Shown here one piece after another: positions 25,952-34,548 of a stretch of DNA of 34,943 nt; positions within the stretch are counted from its first letter, which is position 1; the number at the start of each line of letters is the position of its first letter. Position numbers and translations under genes: made by a program. The notes beneath the pieces were generated by a model, which saw only the letters and a program-made list of their open reading frames with translations, was not told where the DNA came from and searched no databases. Source of the DNA: Pseudomonadota bacterium (GTDB taxonomy: Bacteria; Pseudomonadota; Gammaproteobacteria; Burkholderiales; Burkholderiaceae_C); the NCBI GenBank assembly GCA_030535425.1, contig JAUNHQ010000032.1, forward strand, positions 1-34,943. Reading direction: 5' to 3'.

Positions 25952-26563
25952 ATGGTGATGCGGGCGGAAAATCTCAAGATGGTGGGCAAGCTGCTGGTGG
26001 TGGCCGCAGGCATGTTTGCCTTTGGCTATGCGCTCATTCCCATTTACCGCGCCATTTGCGATGCCACGGGCATCAACATTCTTTCGCTGAGCCAGGCGCA
26101 GGTGCCCGGTGGCAGCAAGGCGGGCAAGGCCGCGCGGGTGCTGCTCAACAGCCAGGTGGACGAAAGCCGCACCATCACCGTGGAGTTCGACACCAACGTG
26201 CGCGGCCCATGGCACTTCAAGCCCGAGCGCCGCACCATGCAGGTGCACCCGGGCGAGTTGGCTACGGTGATGTACGAGTTTGAAAACGTGCAGAGCCGCC
26301 GCATGGCTGCGCAGGCCATTCCCAGCTATGCGCCGCGACAGGCCACGGCGCACTTCAACAAGCTGGAATGCTTTTGCTTTACCCAGTACACGCTGGAGCC
26401 GGGCGAGAAAAAAAGCTGGCCCGTGGCTTTCGTGATCGATCCGCGCATTCCCAAGGACGTGACCACCATCACCTTGTCCTACACCTTCTTCGAGGTGGGC
26501 GGCCAAATCCCGCCCGCGCCCCAGGCGGCCGCCCAGGCTGTCGCGGCAGGAGAGCAGGCATGA
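25952..26563 (+). CDS. ctaG: Cytochrome c oxidase assembly protein CtaG/Cox11
   Basis: 203 residues. A membrane-anchored copper chaperone that delivers Cu(I) to the CuB site of subunit I. One N-terminal helix (~12-30), then the conserved IYRAICDATG with C36, and a periplasmic domain with the copper-binding CFCF motif at 140-143 (LECFCFTQYTLEPGE). All three key cysteines are present. It overlaps the next gene by 4 bp (ATGA). Confidence 0.96.
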   Translation: MVMRAENLKMVGKLLVVAAGMFAFGYALIPIYRAICDATGINILSLSQAQVPGGSKAGKAARVLLNSQVDESRTITVEFDTNVRGPWHFKPERRTMQVHPGELATVMYEFENVQSRRMAAQAIPSYAPRQATAHFNKLECFCFTQYTLEPGEKKSWPVAFVIDPRIPKDVTTITLSYTFFEVGGQIPPAPQAAAQAVAAGEQA

Positions 26564-26796
26564 GCGCGCCGCATCATCCGGCAGATGCCCCGCCGTCACC
26601 TGAAAGGCCGGCGTCGTTCTGGCGGTCGGTGCGGATGGTGGCCTGGGGTTTTCTGGGCGTGCGCAGAAAAAGCGATTACCAGCAGGATTTGGCGCAGGTC
26701 AATCCGTTTCATGTCATCGTGGCGGGCCTTCTGGGCGCACTCGCGCTGGTGCTGCTGCTGCTAGGCATCGTCCATTGGGTCGCTGGCAGCGGGTGA
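26560..26796 (+). CDS. DUF2970 membrane protein
   Basis: 78 residues: a polar, proline-rich N-terminus, then RSVRMVAWGFLGVRRKSDYQQD and one C-terminal membrane helix (~53-75). This is the DUF2970 pattern, regularly found between ctaG and coxC in betaproteobacteria. Its ATG overlaps the ctaG stop, so coupling is likely. Function unknown; association with oxidase assembly is inferred from location. Confidence 0.85.
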   Translation: MSAPHHPADAPPSPERPASFWRSVRMVAWGFLGVRRKSDYQQDLAQVNPFHVIVAGLLGALALVLLLLGIVHWVAGSG

Positions 26797-26880
26797 GTGC
26801 GCCGGGCCTGGTAATGCAACGATGACTTTGAATTTGCCCTGAGACACATCCAGAACCACGATCGCAGGAGTACACCGAGC

Positions 26881-27765
26881 ATGAGCACAGCCACGACATC
26901 CGGCCAGGCGCCGTATTACTACGTTCCGGCCGAATCACGCCACCCGGTCATGGCCTCCATTGGCTTGTTCCTCGTCATTCTGGGAGCGGGACAGTGGGTC
27001 AACGGTGCCAGTTGGGCGCCCTGGGTATTTGGCCTGGGGCTGCTGTGGTGGCTGGTGGTGCTGTACCAGTGGTTTGCCGATGCGGTGCGTGAAAGCGAAG
27101 GCGGCCTGTATGGCCGCAAGATCGACTTGTCCTACCGCTGGAGCATGAGCTGGTTCATCTTCTCCGAGGTGATGTTCTTCGGTGCCTTCTTTACCGCCCT
27201 GTGGTGGGCGCGCGCACATGCTGTGCCCGCCCTGGGCAGTCTGGACAACGCGCTGCTGTGGCCTGATTTCAAGGCCGTGTGGCCCAGTGCTGCGGCCGGT
27301 GCCACGGCCTCGCCCGCAGGCACCGTGGAGCCATTTCAGACCATGGGGCCTTTCTGGCTGCCCACGATTAACACCGCGCTGCTGCTGACGTCTGGCGTCA
27401 CCTTGACCATTGCGCACCATGCGCTGCAAGCGGGCCAGCGCGCGCGCGCCATCACTTTCATGTGGGCCACCGTGCTGCTGGGGGGCATCTTTCTGTGCGT
27501 GCAGGGCTATGAGTACTACCACGCCTATACCGACCTGAACCTCAAGCTCAGCTCCGGCATCTTTGGCTCCACCTTTTTCATGCTCACCGGCTTTCATGGC
27601 CTGCACGTGTTCGTGGGCATGCTCATGCTGCTGTTCATTACCCTGCGGCTGATGCGCGGGCATTTCACGCCCGAGCGGCATTTCGGCTTCGAGGGCGCCG
27701 CTTGGTACTGGCACTTCGTGGACGTGGTGTGGCTGGGGCTGTATATCCTGGTGTACTGGATGTAA
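26881..27765 (+). CDS. coxC: Cytochrome c oxidase subunit III
   Basis: 294 residues with seven membrane helices. It stabilises the oxidase core and lies near the D-channel entrance. SWFIFSEVMFFGAFFTALWW carries the conserved glutamate, and GFHGLHVFVGML and WHFVDVVWLGLYILVYWM are typical of the C-terminal helices. GGAG precedes the ATG. A loop near 135-150 (AAAGATASPAGTVEPF) matches the extended loop of proteobacterial subunit III. The stop is followed at once by repeat copy B. Confidence 0.96.
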   Translation: MSTATTSGQAPYYYVPAESRHPVMASIGLFLVILGAGQWVNGASWAPWVFGLGLLWWLVVLYQWFADAVRESEGGLYGRKIDLSYRWSMSWFIFSEVMFFGAFFTALWWARAHAVPALGSLDNALLWPDFKAVWPSAAAGATASPAGTVEPFQTMGPFWLPTINTALLLTSGVTLTIAHHALQAGQRARAITFMWATVLLGGIFLCVQGYEYYHAYTDLNLKLSSGIFGSTFFMLTGFHGLHVFVGMLMLLFITLRLMRGHFTPERHFGFEGAAWYWHFVDVVWLGLYILVYWM

Positions 27766-27820
27766 GCTATAATATATATAGCTAAGAATCCTTTTAGGTA
27801 AAGCGCAAATGGCCTTTTTT
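27766..27820 (+). repeat. AT-rich dispersed repeat, copy B
   Basis: GCTATAATATATATAGC, TAAGAATCCTTTTAGG, AAAGCGCAAATGGCC and T6. Very close to copies A and C. It lies between the convergent coxC and DUF2909 genes and could act as a terminator. Confidence 0.65.
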
Positions 27821-27851
27821 ACCACTCATCTTGGTTGGGGTCTTGAGCTGC

Positions 27852-28094
27852 TCAGGGCTTGAGAGGGATTCCCGAGGGCTGGATCCACCCCAGCTTCCAG
27901 GCCAGCAGGATGCAGATGAACAGCAGTACCGACAGCCCCACGCGAAGCGCCAGTGCCCGGGCCATGCGGTTTGCGCGGCGCGCGGGGTCTTCACCCGGTG
28001 CGTTGCGCCGCATCATGAAGACCAGAGCAGACACCAGACTGCCGATGATGCCCGCGAAGGCCAGTGCCACGAGAACTTGCTTCATGCCTCGCAT
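27852..28094 (-). CDS. DUF2909 / twin transmembrane protein
   Basis: 80 residues from ATG 28094 (77 from ATG 28085). Two membrane helices (VLVALAFAGIIGSLVSALVF and LRVGLSVLLFICILLAWKLG) flank a basic loop (RRNAPGEDPARRANRMA), the twin-transmembrane pattern of DUF2909. It lies on the opposite strand inside the cox locus, so surf1 onward cannot simply be an extension of the coxC transcript without antisense overlap. Only 39 bp separate it from surf1. Function unknown. Confidence 0.85.
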   Translation of the reverse strand: MRGMKQVLVALAFAGIIGSLVSALVFMMRRNAPGEDPARRANRMARALALRVGLSVLLFICILLAWKLGWIQPSGIPLKP

Positions 28095-28133
28095 TATTGA
28101 CACGCACTCAGCGGCTGCAAAGGCCGCGCGGCG

Positions 28134-28928
28134 ATGAGCCCAACCGCAGCAGTTTCCGCCTCTGTCCCTGCCGATGTGCCCATGGGGCGCTGGACAGCGG
28201 GCTGGCGTCGCGCGCTCGTCATCGTGCTGGCTCTGGCGGGCATGGCCCTGACGTTTTCCCTGGGGCGCTGGCAGTTGGCGCGCGCGGAACAAAAGCAGGC
28301 CATGCAGGCTGCACAGGCGCAGCGCCAGCGCCTGCCCGCACTGAACGCTGGCGCACTGGCGCCGCCTGTGCAGCCAGGCGACGCGCGCATACACCGCCAT
28401 GTCCAGTTGCAAGGCCAGTGGCTGCCCGCGTACACCGTATTTCTGGACAACCGGCCCATGCAGGGACACAGCGGTTTCATCGTGCTCACCCCGCTCAGGC
28501 TGGCGCATGCCAACGCCAGCGATGCAGACGTGGTGCTGGTGCAGCGCGGCTGGGCGCCGCGCAACTTTGCCCAGCGCGATGCGCTGCCGCCCGTGCAGAC
28601 CCCTGCTGGCCTGGTACACGTCACCGGCCGCTTGGCAGAGCGCCCGCCTGCCGTGTACGCGCTGGGCCAGGAAGGCAGCGGGCAGATTCGGCAGAATCTC
28701 GATATCGCAGGTTTTCAGCGCGAAACCGGCTTGCCGCTGGCGGCGCTGATCGTGGTGCAAACCGGCGCGTCTTCCGACGGGCTGCGCCGCGACTGGCCCG
28801 AGCCTGCCACCGGCGTGCACAAGCACCACGGCTATGCCTTTCAGTGGTTTGGCCTGTGCGCCCTCATCGGCTTGCTTTTCATGTGGTTCCAAGTTGTCCG
28901 CCCTCTCCAACAAACCTTCCGCCACTGA
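28134..28928 (+). CDS. surf1: SURF1-family oxidase assembly protein
   Basis: 264 residues. Two membrane helices, one N-terminal (~26-45) and one C-terminal (~238-258), enclose a periplasmic domain. LGRWQLARAEQK after the first helix, YTVFLDNRPMQGHSGFIVLTPL and VLVQRGWAPRNF are SURF1 signatures. SURF1 assists heme a insertion into subunit I. A TTGACA at 28097-28102 upstream could be a -35 box but lacks a matching -10. Confidence 0.93.
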   Translation: MSPTAAVSASVPADVPMGRWTAGWRRALVIVLALAGMALTFSLGRWQLARAEQKQAMQAAQAQRQRLPALNAGALAPPVQPGDARIHRHVQLQGQWLPAYTVFLDNRPMQGHSGFIVLTPLRLAHANASDADVVLVQRGWAPRNFAQRDALPPVQTPAGLVHVTGRLAERPPAVYALGQEGSGQIRQNLDIAGFQRETGLPLAALIVVQTGASSDGLRRDWPEPATGVHKHHGYAFQWFGLCALIGLLFMWFQVVRPLQQTFRH

Positions 28929-29001
28929 CGGCGCCGCCCCAGGGTATCGGCGGGACGAACCGCTGGGCCTGACCGTGCACAGCCTGCCTGCGCCCGAAGC
29001 C

Positions 29002-29619
29002 ATGGACGTGCATGCGCGCCGCACGCGTGCGGGCCGCTGGAAGATGCTGGGCCTGGCCCTGGTGTGCGCTGCGCCAGTGCTGGCTTCGTATTTCAGCTAT
29101 TACGTGCTGCGCCCTGAAGGGCGCACCGCCTATGGCACCCTTATCGAGCCGCAGCGCCCCATTCCCGAGGGCGCCTCGGGCGCCGACCTGAACGGCCAGC
29201 CCTTTGCCCTGGCATCACTCAAAGGCCAGTGGCTGCTGGTCAGCGTGGGCGGCGGCGCCTGCGACGCGCGCTGCGAAAGCAATCTGTACCTGCAACGCCA
29301 GTTGCGCGAAAGCCTGGGCAGAGACAAAGACCGCATGGACAGGGTCTGGCTGGTCAGCGACGGCGTCCGCGTGCCCGAGGCGCTGCGCCCTGCGCTGAGC
29401 CAGGCCACTGTGGTGCGTGTGCCTCTTGACGTGCTCAACACCTGGTTGAAAGCGCAAGATGGCCACGCCCTGAGCGATCACCTGTACGTCGTGGATCCGC
29501 AAGGGCACTGGATGATGCGTTTTCCCCCCGCGCTGGACACTGCAGGCGCAGCCAAAGCCAAGCGCGATTTGACACGCCTGATGCGCGCCTCGGCCAGCTG
29601 GGACAAGGCTGGGCGCTGA
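29002..29619 (+). CDS. SCO-like membrane-anchored thioredoxin-fold protein
   Basis: 205 residues from ATG 29002; a TTG at 28894 inside surf1 would add 36 residues and cannot be excluded. One N-terminal helix (~15-35) then a thioredoxin-like domain with C87-x3-C91 (ACDARCESN) and a later H160 (SDHLYVVDPQGHW), the same cysteine spacing and downstream His as SCO copper chaperones. It lies between surf1 and ctaA, where betaproteobacteria carry a related protein that is often misnamed. Likely role: copper delivery or thiol reduction at the CuA site. Confidence 0.75.
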   Translation: MDVHARRTRAGRWKMLGLALVCAAPVLASYFSYYVLRPEGRTAYGTLIEPQRPIPEGASGADLNGQPFALASLKGQWLLVSVGGGACDARCESNLYLQRQLRESLGRDKDRMDRVWLVSDGVRVPEALRPALSQATVVRVPLDVLNTWLKAQDGHALSDHLYVVDPQGHWMMRFPPALDTAGAAKAKRDLTRLMRASASWDKAGR

Positions 29620-29620
29620 C

Positions 29621-30820
29621 ATGGACGCGACGCCCCTGTACGACCTCAACCCGCTGGCGCGCCTGATGGGCATGGGGCTGCTGCTGGCTGGCGTGCCCCT
29701 GGCCTGGCTGTGGCTGCGCCACCGCCAGCGCACGCCGGCGCAGCGCCTGCACGCGCTCACGCTGCTGACGCTGTTTCTCACCTTCGATCTGGTGCTGTTT
29801 GGCGCCTTCACGCGCCTGACCGACTCGGGTCTGGGCTGCCCCGACTGGCCCGGCTGCTACGGCCAGGCCAGCCCCGTGGGCGCGCGCGAGCACATTGCCG
29901 CTGCCCAGGCGGCCCAGCCCAGCGGCCCCGTCACGCACCGCAAGGCTTGGATCGAGATGATCCACCGCTACCTGGCCACCAGTGTGGGCGTGCTCATTCT
30001 CGTGCTGGCGGCCCGCACCTGGTGGCACTGGCGGCGCGGGCCGGGGCAGGGCGCTTGGCCTGGCCCGGCTTCGGCCGTGCTGCACCCCGGCTGGCCTTTG
30101 CTGACGCTGCTGTGGGTGTGCGTGCAAGGCGCTTTTGGCGCGCTCACGGTGACGATGAAGCTGTTTCCCGCCATCGTCACCTTGCACCTGCTGGGCGGCG
30201 TGGGCCTGCTGGTGCTGCTGGCGGTGCAGGCCGGGCGCTATGCCCAGGCCGCTGGCGCCGTGCCCGAGCCGCTGCCGCCCCGGCTGCGCGCGCTGCTGTG
30301 GGCCACGGCGCTGGCTGCCGGCGTGCAAGTGGCGCTGGGCGGCTGGGTCAGCACCAACTACGCCGTGCTGGTGTGCGACAGCTTTCCTACCTGCCAGGGC
30401 CGCTGGTGGCCTGCCATGGACTTTGCGCGCGGCTTTGAGCTGTGGCGCCCCCTGGGCCATGCGGGCGATGGCACGCTGCTGACGCTGCCCGCGCTCACCG
30501 CCATTCACTACACCCACCGCCTGTTTGCCTATGCCGTGCTGGCGCTGCTGGCGCTGCTGGTCTGGCGCCTGCGCTGCGCCCGGCGCCTGGCGGTGCAGCG
30601 GCGCTGGCTGCTGGGTTTGGGGGCGTTGCAGCTGCTCACGGGCTTGTCCAACGTGGTGCTGGGCTGGCCGCTGCTGGCCGCACTGCTGCACACCGGCGGC
30701 GCAGCGGCGTTGATGACGACGCTGGCCTGGGCCCTGTGCGCCAGCCGGGCGCAGCCCGCTGACCAGGCCACACCCGCCGCTTGGGCACGGCCCAGGCTGC
30801 GACAGGAGCAAGGGGCATGA
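29621..30820 (+). CDS. ctaA: Heme A synthase (COX15/CtaA)
   Basis: 399 residues with eight membrane helices. It oxidises the C8 methyl of heme O to the formyl group of heme [35 protein letters not shown] and [11 protein letters not shown] carry the conserved cysteines and heme-binding histidines. It starts one base after the stop of the SCO-like gene and overlaps ctaB by 4 bp (ATGA), so translation is probably coupled on both sides. Confidence 0.95.
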   Translation: MDATPLYDLNPLARLMGMGLLLAGVPLAWLWLRHRQRTPAQRLHALTLLTLFLTFDLVLFGAFTRLTDSGLGCPDWPGCYGQASPVGAREHIAAAQAAQPSGPVTHRKAWIEMIHRYLATSVGVLILVLAARTWWHWRRGPGQGAWPGPASAVLHPGWPLLTLLWVCVQGAFGALTVTMKLFPAIVTLHLLGGVGLLVLLAVQAGRYAQAAGAVPEPLPPRLRALLWATALAAGVQVALGGWVSTNYAVLVCDSFPTCQGRWWPAMDFARGFELWRPLGHAGDGTLLTLPALTAIHYTHRLFAYAVLALLALLVWRLRCARRLAVQRRWLLGLGALQLLTGLSNVVLGWPLLAALLHTGGAAALMTTLAWALCASRAQPADQATPAAWARPRLRQEQGA

Positions 30821-31737
30821 GCAAAACGCCGCAACCCGCGCCCGCCGCCGGCCTGCCCGACATGCCGCTGTGGCGGCAGTACTACGTGCTGACCAAGCCG
30901 CGTGTGGTGCAGCTGATCGTGTTTTGCGCTTTCATCGGCATGGTGCTGGCCGTGCCGGGCTTGCCGGACGCGGCCGCGCTGGGCCGCATGGCCGTGGCCT
31001 GCGCGGGCATTTGGCTGGTGGCGGGCGCGGCGGCGGCTTTCAATTGCCTGATCGAAAAAAGCATCGACGCCAAGATGAAACGCACCGCCTGGCGCCCCAC
31101 CGCGCGCGGGCAGCTCAGCGATGCGCAGGCGCTGGCGTTTTCGGGCCTGCTGTGTGCGGGCGGCTCGGCCCTGCTGTATGCGGCGGTCAACCCGCTGACC
31201 ATGTGGCTGACCCTGGGCACCTTTGTGGGCTATGCGGTCATTTACACCCTCATCCTCAAGCCGTTGACGCCGCAAAACATCGTCATTGGCGGCGCCAGCG
31301 GCGCCATGCCCCCCGTGCTGGGCTGGGCCGCCATGACCGGGCGCGTGGACCCGGAGGCGATGATGCTGTTTCTCATCATCTTTCTGTGGACGCCGCCGCA
31401 CTTCTGGGCGCTGGCGCTGTACCGGGTGGAGGACTACCGCAAAAGCGGCCTGCCCATGCTGCCGGTGACGCACGGCAACGAATTCACACGTCTGCAAGTG
31501 CTGCTGTACACCATCATCTTGTTGGCCGCCTGCCTGCTGCCCTTTATCTACCGCATGAGCGGCTGGCTGTATTTGCTGGCGGCGCTGGCGCTGAACGCCG
31601 GTTTCATTGGTCATGCGTTCAGTCTCTGGCGCCGGTATTCCGACACGCTGGCGCGCAAGACCTTCCGCTTTTCATTGATCCACCTGTCCCTGCTGTTCGC
31701 GGCGCTGCTGGTGGATCATTACCTGCCGTTTCGATAG
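30817..31737 (+). CDS. ctaB: Protoheme IX farnesyltransferase (heme O synthase)
   Basis: 306 residues, a UbiA-family prenyltransferase with about nine helices that attaches farnesyl diphosphate to protoheme to make heme O, the substrate of Cta[16 protein letters not shown] begins the catalytic part; [20 protein letters not shown] holds the aspartate-rich prenyl-diphosphate site. AGGAG precedes the ATG within ctaA. The sco gene follows after 5 bp. Confidence 0.96.
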   Translation: MSKTPQPAPAAGLPDMPLWRQYYVLTKPRVVQLIVFCAFIGMVLAVPGLPDAAALGRMAVACAGIWLVAGAAAAFNCLIEKSIDAKMKRTAWRPTARGQLSDAQALAFSGLLCAGGSALLYAAVNPLTMWLTLGTFVGYAVIYTLILKPLTPQNIVIGGASGAMPPVLGWAAMTGRVDPEAMMLFLIIFLWTPPHFWALALYRVEDYRKSGLPMLPVTHGNEFTRLQVLLYTIILLAACLLPFIYRMSGWLYLLAALALNAGFIGHAFSLWRRYSDTLARKTFRFSLIHLSLLFAALLVDHYLPFR

Positions 31738-31742
31738 ATGCC

Positions 31743-32351
31743 ATGAAAAGACGAGTTGCTATTCAAGCAATAGCCTGCAGCGCCCTGGTGACGGGCATTT
31801 TTGCCTTGCCCGCTTGCACGCCCAACGAGCCGAAGTTTCATGCACTGGACATCACCGGCGCCGATTACGCCAAGGACTTTCAGTTGACCGACTTTCATGG
31901 CCAACCCCGGCAGCTGGCTGATTTCGCGGGCAAGGCCGTGATCGTGTTTTTCGGTTTCACGCAATGCCCCGACGTGTGCCCCACCACCATGGGCGAGATG
32001 GTGCAGCTCAAACAGGCCCTGGACGCAGACGGCGACAGGCTGCAAGTGCTGTTCATCAGCATCGACCCCGAGCGCGATACGCCCGAGGTACTGCGTGAGT
32101 ACATGGCCGCGTTTGATCCGTCTTTCCTGGGGCTGTACGCTGGCTCGGCCGATGCGCTGGCCGCCCTGGCCAAGCAGTTCAAGGTCTATTACAAGAAAGT
32201 GCCGGGCAGCACGCCCGATACCTACAGCATGGACCACACCGCCGCCAGCTACGTGTATGACCCGCAGGGGCGCCTGCGCCTGTACGTGCGCCCCGGCACC
32301 CCCACCGACCATCTGCGCAGCGATGTGCAGCAGCTGCTCAAAGGCGGATAA
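31743..32351 (+). CDS. SCO1/SenC-family copper chaperone lipoprotein
   Basis: 202 residues. It delivers copper to the CuA site of subunit II. The N-terminus is a lipoprotein signal with lipobox LPAC (C25). C75-x3-C79 in QCPDVCP and H165 in SMDHTAASYVY are the copper ligands, and FISIDPERDTP is typical. Last gene of the cox assembly cluster, 5 bp after ctaB. Its first ~20 codons resemble the AT-rich dispersed repeat at DNA level (see findings). Confidence 0.95.
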   Translation: MKRRVAIQAIACSALVTGIFALPACTPNEPKFHALDITGADYAKDFQLTDFHGQPRQLADFAGKAVIVFFGFTQCPDVCPTTMGEMVQLKQALDADGDRLQVLFISIDPERDTPEVLREYMAAFDPSFLGLYAGSADALAALAKQFKVYYKKVPGSTPDTYSMDHTAASYVYDPQGRLRLYVRPGTPTDHLRSDVQQLLKGG

Positions 32352-32370
32352 GGCGCGCACAGTGGTTTTG

Positions 32371-32430
32371 AGTGCTACTAAATAAGTAGCTAAAAACCGT
32401 TATGTAGTGCGCGCAAATGGCCTTTTTTAT
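32371..32430 (+). repeat. AT-rich dispersed repeat, copy C
   Basis: GCTACTAAATAAGTAGC, TAAAAACCGTTATG, GTGCGCGCAAATGGCC and T6. It separates convergent sco and the Bug-type gene, and its T-run supplies the latter's TAA stop (32427-32429). Confidence 0.65.
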
Positions 32431-33434
32431 TCAGTCCGAATACCCTGCGTACGGATCACCTCGCCCAGCGTCTGCGTTTCGCTGCGGATGCGGTTGGCCA
32501 GCGCCTCGGGCGATGAGCCCACGGCTTGCCAGCCTTGCCTGAACAGGCGCTGGCGCATCTCGGGCGTGCGCACAATGGTGCTGATGGCTTCGGCCAGTTT
32601 GTCAATGTGCGCACGGGGCATGTGCGCGGGCGCAGCCACGGCGTTCCAGACCTGCAAGTCCATCCCTTGCACCCCCGCGTCGGCCAGGCTAGGCAGGTTG
32701 GGCGCCAGGGGGCTGCGCCCGCTGGCCGTGATGCCCAGGCCGCGCAGCTTGCCGGCCTGGATTTGGGCGTTGGCCAGCGCAGGCGGCAGCATGGACAGGT
32801 GCAAATCGCCCGCCACCAGCGCATTGAACACCTGCGGGTAGCCGGGGTAGGGCACGTGCACCGGGGCGATACCCGTGCGTTTTTTCAAAAGCTCCATGCC
32901 CAAATGGCCCATGGTGCCTACGCCGGGGCTGCCATAGCTCCACTTGTCGCCCGCCGCGCGCGCTGCGGCCAAAAAGGCGCGCACGTCGGCTCCCGGGGCT
33001 TGTGCGGGCGCTACCAGCACCAGCGGCGCCAAGCCGATCAGGCTGACCGGGGCCAGGTCTTTCAGCGGGTCAAAGCGCGTGGCCGGGTTGATGAGCTTGG
33101 CGATGGTCAGGTTGACGTTGATCATCAGCCCGATGGTGTGGCCGTCGGTGGCCTTGGCCACCGCATCGGCACCGATGTTGCCGCTGGCGCCAGGTTTGTT
33201 GTCCACCACCACGGGCTGGCCCAGCGCCTTTTCCAGCGGCTCGGCCAGTGCGCGCGCGGTCAGATCGGGCGATGAACCGGCAGGAAAGCCCACCACCAGG
33301 TGCAGCGGCCGCGTGGGCCAGGTGGCGGTGTGGGAAGAAGCCGCGGTGGTCGGTGCTTGCGCCAGCGCGGCGGCAGGCCAGGCCGCGGCGGCGGTCAGCA
33401 CGCGGCGGCGCGAGAGAAAAAGCGGTGCGGTCAT
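32427..33434 (-). CDS. Tripartite tricarboxylate transporter (Bug family) substrate-binding protein
   Basis: 335 residues. A signal peptide with a twin-arginine-like LSRRRVLTAAAA motif and cleavage near ALAQA suggests periplasmic export. The mature part follows the Bug/TctC pattern: RPLHLVVGFPAGSSPDLTARALAEPL, VVVDNKPGASGNIGADAVAKA, WSYGSPGVGTMGHLGMELLK. No membrane components (TctA/TctB) are next to it, so it is an orphan binding protein, as is common in Burkholderiales. The ligand is unknown. ATG 33434 chosen because it starts the signal peptide. Its stop is in repeat copy C. Confidence 0.93.
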   Translation of the reverse strand: MTAPLFLSRRRVLTAAAAWPAAALAQAPTTAASSHTATWPTRPLHLVVGFPAGSSPDLTARALAEPLEKALGQPVVVDNKPGASGNIGADAVAKATDGHTIGLMINVNLTIAKLINPATRFDPLKDLAPVSLIGLAPLVLVAPAQAPGADVRAFLAAARAAGDKWSYGSPGVGTMGHLGMELLKKRTGIAPVHVPYPGYPQVFNALVAGDLHLSMLPPALANAQIQAGKLRGLGITASGRSPLAPNLPSLADAGVQGMDLQVWNAVAAPAHMPRAHIDKLAEAISTIVRTPEMRQRLFRQGWQAVGSSPEALANRIRSETQTLGEVIRTQGIRTE

Positions 33435-33461
33435 GGCAAAAAACCCGTGAGATGAAAAAAA

Positions 33462-33483
33462 GCCCCAGGCCGGCGCCTGGGGC
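33462..33483 (-). terminator. rpoH intrinsic terminator
   Basis: On the minus strand: GCCCCAGGC, loop GCCG, GCCTGGGGC, then seven T. It lies 65 bp past the rpoH stop and just upstream of the Bug-type gene, so those two genes are transcribed separately. Confidence 0.88.
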
Positions 33484-33547
33484 ATGGGAGCAGTGGTGTG
33501 GGCGTTGGGTGAGGATGGGCCTGGTGGGCTTGTGTGGTGTTGCGCCT

Positions 33548-34489
33548 TCAGGCATAGGCCGCCAGGGCGGCTTTCATCTTCTTCATGGCGGCCACTTCGA
33601 TCTGGCGGATGCGCTCGGCGCTCACGCCGTATTCGGCGGCCAGCTCGTGCAGCGTCATGCCGCCAGAGCCGTCGTCATGAACGTTCAGCCAGCGCTCGGT
33701 GACGATGCGGCGGCTGCGCTCGTCCAGGCTTTGCAGGGCCGTGGCAATGCCTTCGGTAGCTAGCACGTCGCGCTGGGCCGATTCGATCATGGCCGTGGGT
33801 TCGTGCCGCTCGTCCGACAGATAGGCAATGGGGCCAAAGGCCTGCTCGCCGTCGTCGGCCGGGGCCGGATCCAGCAGCACGTCGCCACCGGACAGGCGCG
33901 TTTCCATCTCGCGCACTTCCTCGGGCTTGACACCCAGCTCGCGTGCCACGGTGCCCACTTGCGCGTCGGTCAGCGCGTGGCGGTGGGTGATGTCGGCTTC
34001 GGCGTCTTCGGCCTTGAAGCCCTGCTTCATCGAGCGTAGGTTGAAAAACAGCTTGCGCTGCGCCTTGGTGGTGGCCACTTTCACCAGGCGCCAGTTTTTC
34101 AGGATGTATTCGTGAATCTCAGCCTTGATCCAGTGCAGCGCGTAGCTGACCAGGCGCACGCCCTGATCGGGGTCAAAGCGCTTGACGGCCTTCATCAGCC
34201 CCACGTTGCCTTCCTGAATCAGGTCGGCCTGCGGCAGGCCATAGCCCAGGTACTGGCGCGAGGTGGCCACCACCAGACGCAGGTGCGACAGCACCAGCCG
34301 GCCAGCGGCTTCCAGGCTGCCGTTGTCGCGCAGGTCGCGGGCAAAGCGCTGCTCTTCTTCCTGCGTGAGCATGGGCATGCGGTTGACGGCGGTGATGTAG
34401 GCGTCCAGATTGCCCAGCGGCGGCACGACAGCCCACGGATTGGCCAGGGCCACGGCCGTGCTGGAGGTGCGGGGTGCCGGTTGGGTCAT
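33548..34489 (-). CDS. rpoH: RNA polymerase sigma-32 (heat-shock sigma factor)
   Basis: 313 residues. Region 2 has LVLSHLRLVVATSRQYLGYGL, DLIQEGNVGLMKAVKRFDP and RLVSYALHWIKAEIHEYI; the RpoH box QRKLFFNLR is intact; region 4 has MTLHELAAEYGVSAERIRQIE. ATG 34489 (MTQPAPRTSS) has AAAGGA upstream; ATG 34507 adds six residues and has no visible site. The gene directs the cytoplasmic heat-shock regulon. Its promoter is covered by a perfect CIRCE operator. Confidence 0.97.
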   Translation of the reverse strand: MTQPAPRTSSTAVALANPWAVVPPLGNLDAYITAVNRMPMLTQEEEQRFARDLRDNGSLEAAGRLVLSHLRLVVATSRQYLGYGLPQADLIQEGNVGLMKAVKRFDPDQGVRLVSYALHWIKAEIHEYILKNWRLVKVATTKAQRKLFFNLRSMKQGFKAEDAEADITHRHALTDAQVGTVARELGVKPEEVREMETRLSGGDVLLDPAPADDGEQAFGPIAYLSDERHEPTAMIESAQRDVLATEGIATALQSLDERSRRIVTERWLNVHDDGSGGMTLHELAAEYGVSAERIRQIEVAAMKKMKAALAAYA

Positions 34490-34518
34490 GGGTGAATGTC
34501 CTTTCATGTCAGTCGGGT

Positions 34519-34548
34519 ATTTTAGCACTCTCTTGGAATGAGTGCTAA
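34519..34548 (-). promoter_or_regulatory. Probable vegetative promoter of rpoH
   Basis: Read on the minus strand, TTAGCA (34543-34548) as -35 and TAAAAT (34519-34524) as -10 are separated by 18 bp. The CIRCE element occupies the whole interval, so bound HrcA would block RNA polymerase. Confidence 0.55.
34522..34548 (-). promoter_or_regulatory. CIRCE operator (HrcA binding site) at rpoH
   Basis: TTAGCACTC (34522-34530), 9 bp, GAGTGCTAA (34540-34548): both arms match the CIRCE consensus exactly, with the canonical spacer. It is the binding site of the heat-shock repressor HrcA. Confidence 0.96.
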
